DNA of 64,000 nt from Sipunculus nudus (Eukaryota; Annelida; Sipuncula; Golfingiida; Sipunculidae), in contig CM049322.1 in assembly GCA_026874595.1 (NCBI GenBank), forward strand, positions 23,533,400-23,597,399, in the 5' to 3' direction. Every line of letters begins with the position of its first letter. Position 1 is the stretch's first letter. Shown in pieces: positions 57,540-64,000 of the stretch. A program made the position numbers and the translations under genes. The notes under the pieces are model-generated. The model did not search any database, had not been told where the DNA came from, and was given only the letters and a program-made list of their open reading frames with translations.

Positions 57540-58670
57540 GGTGTATTATATGTCGTGTGTATGTTTATGGTATGATGCAGGTCGTTATGATCTCCACTTT
57601 GTGTAATTTTACCCTTCCCAACAATCTACTACTGGTAAATTTACCCTTCCCAACAATTTACTACCAGTAATTTTACCCTTCCCAACCATCTACTACCAAG
57701 TGTTTTATGTCCAAGTGATGAACTTCAGGGAACCAAGGGGGGAATTCAGCCGTCGTCATCACATGAGGGTTCTAACAGGTCCTTTATTAAAAAGAAAAAA
57801 AATTGTAGTTTTTAGTTTGCTTATTTTTTTTTAAATAAAAAATTGTTTTCATAACTCAAGTTATGTATTTCAGGGGTACTTGCTAGAGACTATTTATATC
57901 TTCTTGGCACAGCTTGTGCATTAATAAGTTCATGAGGTTTTATTTTGTCTTTGACATTTTTCAGTAGGAACCTTCTGTTTGGTGGATTTCAAAATAAGCA
58001 GGAGTTGAAAGCATTATTAGCCCATGGGTATTGGCAGCGAAATTAAATATCTATTGGGGGGGGGGGGGGGTCAATAGTAGACATATTTAAATATATATAT
58101 ACACACAGGGTCACTTGAAGAAGCCTCCTACCCTGTTACCCCCCCCCCCCCCCCCCCACGTGACCAATCACACTCCAGCGCACTAGAGCAACCAGGATGC
58201 CTGCTTAGTGCAACAGGGTTCTTGGATCATTGTTGATTTACACAAATCACTGCACGTTGGACACAGGGATTATGAGTGAGCAGTGTGACCATGTGTAACA
58301 CTAAATAATTATGGGATCGAATGTCATGCGAATGCAATGAAAGTTTGTGAACATAGTTGTTCAGCAATAATCTTCAGTCTGTCAAATTTATGTGCACTTG
58401 ACATGTACATATATAAGCAACCACAGTCACTCGAAAGAACGTTTGCAATGTTGTCATGGTGTAGGTCATCAGCTGCCTAAAGCAAAATTGGCACTGTGAT
58501 CCCTCAATGTTTGTGTTAGCATTACGTCATGCAGGTTAAGAATGTAACCCTAGAGGTCCAACCCCCATCATATGAAGAAGTTTAAATATGCTACACCGTA
58601 AGTCAAACCCTGTCGCACACTGCACTGTTTAAATTTAAAAATTCCCAGGAGGCACAGGTGCAAGCACTGC
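57540..58670. other. Spacer between the two fibrillarin copies
   Basis: Contains three short direct repeats of TTTACCCTTCCCAACA(A/T)(T/C)TACTA (57,608-57,705), a G run (58,057-58,070), a C run (58,141-58,157) and no equivalent of fibrillarin exons 1 or 2. Confidence 0.7.
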
Positions 58671-59584
58671 ACAAGGTGGTTGTTCGAGGGTTTGATCGAG
58701 GAGGGAGAGAAGGCGGCAGGGGCGTGGAGGAACCCCAAGGGGAAGAGGTAAGTTAAACAGTAAAAAGACAATTTTATTTACAATTTTGCAACATGCTTTT
58801 GTTAATACTCATCCAGTATACTGTGACATTGAATGATTGGTAAAGGAATGGTCTGATAAAACAACATGCTTTTGTTAATACTCATCCAGTATACTGTGAC
58901 ATTGAATGATTGATAAAGGAATGGTCTGATAAAACAACATGCTTTGAAAATGAATGCAGCCTGTTACCTACCGGTATTATAGTAATATTTGTTCTGACTG
59001 TTGGGATTTTTAATCCGTTTGCTGCATTATAAAAGTAAATATTTTTAATAATTAAAATTAAGTAAAAATAATTTTTAAAATGTCTTCCATTATGGATCTG
59101 TATTCTGTAAAATAGCATGGAAGATTACATGGGATCTGATGTTGTCAGGCATTTGTTGTATTCAATATTTTCTTCACCAAGTGCTCTAATGATGAATAAA
59201 TGTATGATGCAGGTGGCCGTGGTGGTATGAGAGGAGGGAAGAAGGGGGTGGTAGAACCACACAGACATGAAGGTAAGAAAATCTATATGAGAACAACAAT
59301 CATAATGTTAATCGTCTTAGTTCTTATACATACTCTTTTATGTCAAATTCATAACATGCAACTTCATTCAAGTATTTAAAATCTTTGTAGCCATTACCTT
59401 GATGTAATACAAGCATGTATTTTAATGTACAAGTTTACTCTGTGAGAGCACATATTTGGAAAGTGTGCTGTAAAATTTGGGAGTTACATTGCCACAACTA
59501 GATCTAACCAGATTAAATCAGTAGAATAAACACAAGCTGCCAAGCATGGTCTGTTCATTTGATTTAGTCAGTTTTTATCTGTGA

Positions 59585-59659
59585 ACAGCTGATGATGAAA
59601 ATTCCTGTCCAGTTCTGCTTCTGAATGCAAGTGCTGACACCCAAGACACCTGAGGCTGT
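59585..59659 (+). ncRNA. Box C/D snoRNA-like in duplicate copy, equivalent of copy 1
   Basis: Box C ATGATGA (59,592-59,598), D' CTGA (59,621-59,624), C' GTGCTGA (59,631-59,637) and D CTGA (59,650-59,653). The guide is CCTGTCCAGTTCTGCTT. Confidence 0.7.
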
Positions 59660-60090
59660 GGATCGAGTCGCAGACCAAGTGTAGCCAGCATGTAGTGTGC
59701 TGTCACCTATTAAAATGAACTGTTTTTATACAGGTGTCTTCATTGCAAGAGGTAAAGAGGATGCACTGGTGACCATGAACTTGACTCCAGGGGAGTCTGT
59801 GTACGGGGAGAAGAGGATAGCCGTGGAGGTGTGTGATAGTAACATCTCTCGTTGTATTTGAACTCTTCAGAACATTTGCCATATGTTGAAGCAGTGAAAG
59901 TGGTTGCAATGGGTGTTGCTGGATTAGTTATATATTAGCTCACAGTTAATGGGTTATTCTAAGTAAATGGCTTTGTAAGTTAAAGATTTTTGTTTAACTC
60001 GCTCAAATATTTTTCCAGACCAGTGATGAGTGGTGTTGAGCTGCAGGGATTTGTAGTTTACATCTTCTTTGCCAGTAACCTTTTCTGACT

Positions 60091-60168
60091 TGCTGACTAG
60101 TGATGATAACTTGTCCAGTTCTGCTACTGATTTTACAGTGATGACAACCATGACATCTGAAGTCAGCA
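60091..60168 (+). ncRNA. Box C/D snoRNA-like in duplicate copy, equivalent of copy 2
   Basis: Apparently identical to the first-gene sequence: C GTGATGA (60,100-60,106), D' (60,127-60,130), C' (60,138-60,144), D (60,157-60,160) and the same 7-bp terminal stem. Confidence 0.8.
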
Positions 60169-60223
60169 GGTCTTCACATAAGGAGATTTTTTTTTCTGTT
60201 TTAACAATGTTTGTATGTGTGTG

Positions 60224-60255
<32 letters not shown>

Positions 60256-61230
60256 TATATAATTCTGACTTTTGTCATGCATATATTTTCCAGTATGCTG
60301 CCTGGTGTTTTACTTCTGGTTGCTTTTAAAAACACCTTTTCAGTTGATTGACTATGAATAAGACAGGTGTCAGAAGTAATTTTCCCATATGTTGGTCATT
60401 TGTTAGACTTGTTAATTTGATCAAATGTTTTCACTAAAGATTTTCTGACATTAATGGCAGTTATATTAATAATTTCCCTGATTTGAATTATGTCAGGAAG
60501 GTGAGCAGAAACAAGAGTACAGAGCTTGGAATCCATTCAGGTCCAAGTTGGCGGCAGCCATACTGGGCGGCGTAGAAAACATTCACATGAAGCCGGGCTG
60601 TAAAGTGTTATACCTGGGAGCTGCCTCCGGGACCACAGTCAGCCATGTTGCAGACATTGTGGGTCCAGTATGTATCTGTTTTATCATTTCTGACTTTATT
60701 AACTGTTTCATGCATTGACTATGTCATCTTAATTCATTTAATTCCTACATGTTGTGTATGCTTAGTTTTGCAGCCAAAAAGAATGTTTTTATCTTGTTTT
60801 TCAATTGTGGTAAGCCACATTATGTCTTTATAGCCATAATTTCTGAGAAGACCTGCTGGAATATTATGGGATACTGACTTCCCATAAAAATTAACATTGC
60901 ATTGAATCCTGATCAAGAATTAAAAGCAGTGCAAAAGCAGTGTTTAAAGTATTGAGTGATAACTTATACAAGTCATTTTAAATATATATAAACTTTGAGA
61001 TTTGTAAGACATTATTCTGATTATAGGAGAGTTTCATGTATATGTAATGTATTTCTTATTATAGGAGGGTTTGGTGTATGCCGTAGAGTTTTCACATCGT
61101 AGCGGCCGGGATTTGATAAATGTTGCCAAAAAACGAACCAATATCGTCCCCATTATAGAGGATGCCAGACATCCACACAAATACAGGATGCTTGTAGGTT
61201 AGTGTGTGTTTGCTAAATATACAGTTTTTA

Positions 61231-61761
61231 GCTCAGCTGACTGAAAGTCATCTGAGCTATAGCGATCACTCTTTGTCCGTCGTCCGTCTGTCCGTCCGTT
61301 AACCAGGCCCAAATCGTAACCGCTGGACCTAGAACCTTGTAACTTTGCATTCTGAGAGGACCATGAAAAATCTCCTTGAAAACCAGAAATTAGGTCTCTG
61401 TTACCCATATCCTTCGAGCTATGGGGCCCCAAAGTACCCCCCAGAAAAGTAAAAAATTTCATACAAAAACATCAATATCTCATTAACTACATCACTGATG
61501 GTCATGATTTTTTGCATACATATTGATCATGAGATGTTCCATCAGTTCCTGCAGACTGGTGGCGCCACCTGTATTTTTTTATTTTTTACGAATTTTTTTC
61601 TCTATTTTTGAGACCTTTAAAAATACAGACACAATTTTGCCCTGTTGGTTAATCTGTTTGATGCTTCAGTTGAATTGGTATATACTACCATTCAGATGAA
61701 AAAATTTCCTTTTGCGAATCTCTTCCCAGTCAGCTGAGGGTCATGACCCATGGGTCACTTG
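61231..61761 (+). mobile_element. 531-bp non-autonomous element inserted in intron 7 of the second fibrillarin copy
   Basis: Absent from the same intron of copy 1, where CAGTTTTTAAAAATG is uninterrupted, so the insertion is directly visible. Flanking TTA (or TA) is duplicated. The ends are GCTCAGCTGACTG and, ~25 bp inside the 3' end, CAGTCAGCTGAG. It contains GTCCGTCCGTT, CTGGACCTAGAACCTTG and GGTGGCGCCACCTG. It belongs to the family of the 0.4-2.8-kb element and encodes nothing recognisable. Confidence 0.85.
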
Positions 61762-61932
61762 TTAAAAATGAAACTTCAGTAATTCAGGGGTTAATGTATT
61801 GGGTGAAACAAGAAGTATAATAATGCTGTCATAAAACTGACCTGTCATTGTACCAGGAATCCCAGAGCTTAAACCTGAGACAGTTCCTGGATGTCTCAAA
61901 ATGAATAAAAGGCCTTTGCTCAACTCATGTAG

Positions 61933-62013
61933 TGGCTGACTAGTGATGAAAACCTTGTCCAGTTCTGCTACTGAATGTTCAGTGCTGATATAGTATAAAC
62001 TCTGAAGCAGCCA
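61933..62013 (+). ncRNA. Box C/D snoRNA-like in duplicate copy, equivalent of copy 3
   Basis: Box C GTGATGA (61,943-61,949), D' CTGA (61,971-61,974), C' GTGCTGA (61,982-61,988) and D CTGA (62,002-62,005). Stem TGGCTG/CAGCCA is conserved. Confidence 0.75.
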
Positions 62014-62089
62014 TTACAGTTCGTGCCCACTTCACATTTTGTAAATTATGCCCATTTTGATAATACATGAAGAGCAGAGAGAAGTTAAT

Positions 62090-62465
62090 CCTGAATAAAC
62101 GGCCAATAATGATTCTGTAATATCCTGTGTGTGACAGATTGTAATAAATAGCTGATAGTGGTGCTGGAATATCCGTGTGTTACAGATTGTAATAAACAAC
62201 TGATAGTAATACTGTTATATTTTTGTGTGATAGATTGTACTAAAAAGCCAATAATGATGCTGTTTTATTTGTGTGTGACAGATTGTAATTAACAGCCAAT
62301 AATGATGCTGTTATATCTGTGTGTGACAGATTGTAATAAACAGCCAATAATGATGCTGTAATACCCTGTATGTGACAGATTGTAATAAACAGCTGATAAT
62401 GATGCTGTTATATATGTGTGTGACAGATTGTAATAAACAAACAATAATGATGCTGTTATATCCTG
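62090..62465 (+). repeat. Intronic minisatellite, second copy
   Basis: Same TGACAGATTGTAATAAACAG-type units as 54,790-55,190, with partly different unit order. Confidence 0.9.
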
Positions 62466-62907
62466 CGTGTTAGGAATACCTGATACCTGTCTGGTAAGAG
62501 GAGTCTATTATTTACTGGCTGTATTTTTGTTTCCAGGTATGGTTGATACAATATTTGCTGATGTAGCTCAGCCAGATCAAGCCAGAATTGTTGCAATTAA
62601 TGCTCATCATTTCCTGAAGAACTCCGGTCATGTCGTCATTTCCATCAAAGTAAGTTACTATACAGGCTACCAGTTGAATCTTAATTGAACTTGTCCAAGT
62701 AATGGGCAGTAATATCAACCTGACCAGCTGAATAAATAAGAGTTAGTATCATATCTAGACTTTTTTTCATGCAAAGAGGTCTAGTTGATTATTGTTTTAA
62801 AAAATTCATTTATATCCCCTATGATTAGACCTGCGCAAACTACATTCAAGACATAAATAATATTGGAGTAGCCCTTGGCTTGTGTTATATTTTATGTTTT
62901 ATTTATA

Positions 62908-62980
62908 TGGTTGATGATGATAACTTGTCCAGTTCTGCTACTGACTGTACAGTGATGACATTGTACCTAATCTGAAGCCA
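62908..62980 (+). ncRNA. Box C/D snoRNA-like in duplicate copy, equivalent of copy 4
   Basis: Box C ATGATGA (62,914-62,920), D' CTGA (62,941-62,944), C' GTGATGA (62,952-62,958) and D CTGA (62,972-62,975). C' is closer to consensus than in the first gene, and the stem is weaker (GGTT with AGCC). Confidence 0.75.
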
Positions 62981-64000
62981 CTGTGTTAGTAATATTCAGT
63001 AGTCCGTTATTAGTATCTTTGACTCAAGTATCACTGACTTGTAACAGTACAGATGGATACTATTATCACTTGTATCAGGGAAGCCCAGAGTGCCCAATCA
63101 ACCAGAACTGGGACCAGGTACTTTTACCTGTAATCTGGTAACCAATTCAGAGTACCTAGACTGTATGTGATGAGTAAGTAATACCTGGTACCTTTCCTTA
63201 AATTGAACTCAAATTATATACACCTTCACTCGCATACTTTCTAAATTACCTGTACCTCGATGTAGCTGGCCTTATACAACAAAGATTGTTGTCTCAAGAA
63301 ATTGCAGATTATGAGAGCTTGTACCCCTGATGACCTGTTTGGGACAGACTGAGAGATATCTGTGATTTTCAGTTTGAGGTTATGTATTTATCTTGTGATT
63401 TCCAGGCAAACTGCATTGATTCTACAGCAGCTGCTGAGGCAGTGTTTGCAGGAGAGGTCACAAAACTCAGGTCAGAGAAGATCAAACCCAAGGAACAGAT
63501 CACGCTAGAACCGTACGAGAGGGATCACGCTGTTGTTGTTGGTATATACAGGTAAGTCATTATTATGAAATAATATATACAGGATGCCACATGACTACTT
63601 ACTTTGTTTTATGAAGATAAAACTGCATGATTGTTATTAGTGTGTACTGGTAAACTCAGGGATTAATTATCACTATCTATTTGTAAACAGAGAGACATGC
63701 TGGCGTTAACGGACAGACATGATGCCATTCAGCACTGGGCTATGACTGCCGTGATTCTATTCGCTGTATCTGATCTGTCTCATCATGAACTTGTACATTG
63801 CTCTTGCCAGCAGTGACTTACTTTTGCATGTAATTGTGTTTGCTACATTATACATTGTCATGTGATGCTGTTATCTACCTATCAGCTGATTCATTAGGGT
63901 TTAATCAGCTGATGATATTGTAATAATTTGCCAAAGGTGTTTTACTTATGTACATGGTTACATGTACACATTATGTACAACGTAATTCTACACATTTTGG

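Larger units (their letters stand above)
58675..63551 (+). pseudogene. FBL: Second fibrillarin copy, 5'-truncated, continues past the window
   Basis: Exon 3 fragment 58,675-58,747, then 59,213-59,272, 59,734-59,828, 60,497-60,667, 61,065-61,197, 62,537-62,649 and 63,406-63,551. The last exon should lie just beyond 64,000. Exons 1-2 and the first half of exon 3 are missing, and the exon 3 remnant has a 1-nt deletion (GGCAGGGGCG versus GGCAGGGGGCG). Exons 4-9 are open with the same splice sites as copy 1. By eye, nine coding differences are synonymous and one changes Val to Gly (exon 4). It lacks the start and most of the GAR domain, so it is called a truncated copy. It may be a recent tandem duplicate with an undetected alternative start, or an uncollapsed haplotype in the assembly. 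Confidence 0.8.

Overview
This is a eukaryotic genomic window: split genes with GT..AG introns, TATA-box promoters, many microsatellites and several layers of nested transposons. It is probably an invertebrate, plausibly a bivalve mollusc. That is an inference from repeat style and from metazoan-type Polinton and CACTA elements; nothing here fixes the species.

Layout. (1) 1-12,376 is mostly repeats with no convincing complete gene; one orphan exon is possible near 10.6-10.8 kb. (2) 12,377-46,550 is a Polinton/adintovirus-like element with ~510-bp terminal inverted repeats (TIRs) that start AG and end CT inside TA-rich sequence. Its left arm, on the minus strand, carries two small overlapping ORFs, an Ala/Lys-rich protein, a broken F54H12.2-like capsid gene and very basic AT-hook or lysine-rich core-like proteins. 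Its right arm carries a small two-pass membrane protein and the N-terminal part of a Polinton-type DNA polymerase B gene with no catalytic domain (minus strand), then two unrecognised genes transcribed divergently (plus strand). No integrase or packaging ATPase was found. Many frameshifts and at least three in-frame stops show an old, decaying copy. (3) A second element, 19,583-40,574, sits inside it: a ~21-kb CACTA/EnSpm-type DNA transposon with CACTG/CACTC termini and a TA target duplication. It carries an apparently intact five-exon SAM-domain gene. A C2H2 plus EnSpm-like transposase lies inside intron 2 of that gene and is broken by one TAG. The transposon also holds a 1,498-bp sequence repeated three times in tandem. 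(4) 46,551-50,300 is flanking repeats, including a large fold-back element. (5) 50,339-56,869 is a complete ten-exon fibrillarin gene (309 aa). (6) 58,675 to the window end is a second, 5'-truncated fibrillarin copy, exons 3-9.

The most interesting biology is in the fibrillarin locus. Four of its introns each hold a box C/D snoRNA-like sequence. All four share the same guide next to box D', which can pair with a conserved large-subunit rRNA segment. Fibrillarin is the methyltransferase of box C/D snoRNPs, so the gene appears to carry guide RNAs for its own product, and the duplication makes eight copies. The second highlight is the nested virus-like element and CACTA transposon, including the transposon's gene-within-an-intron arrangement.
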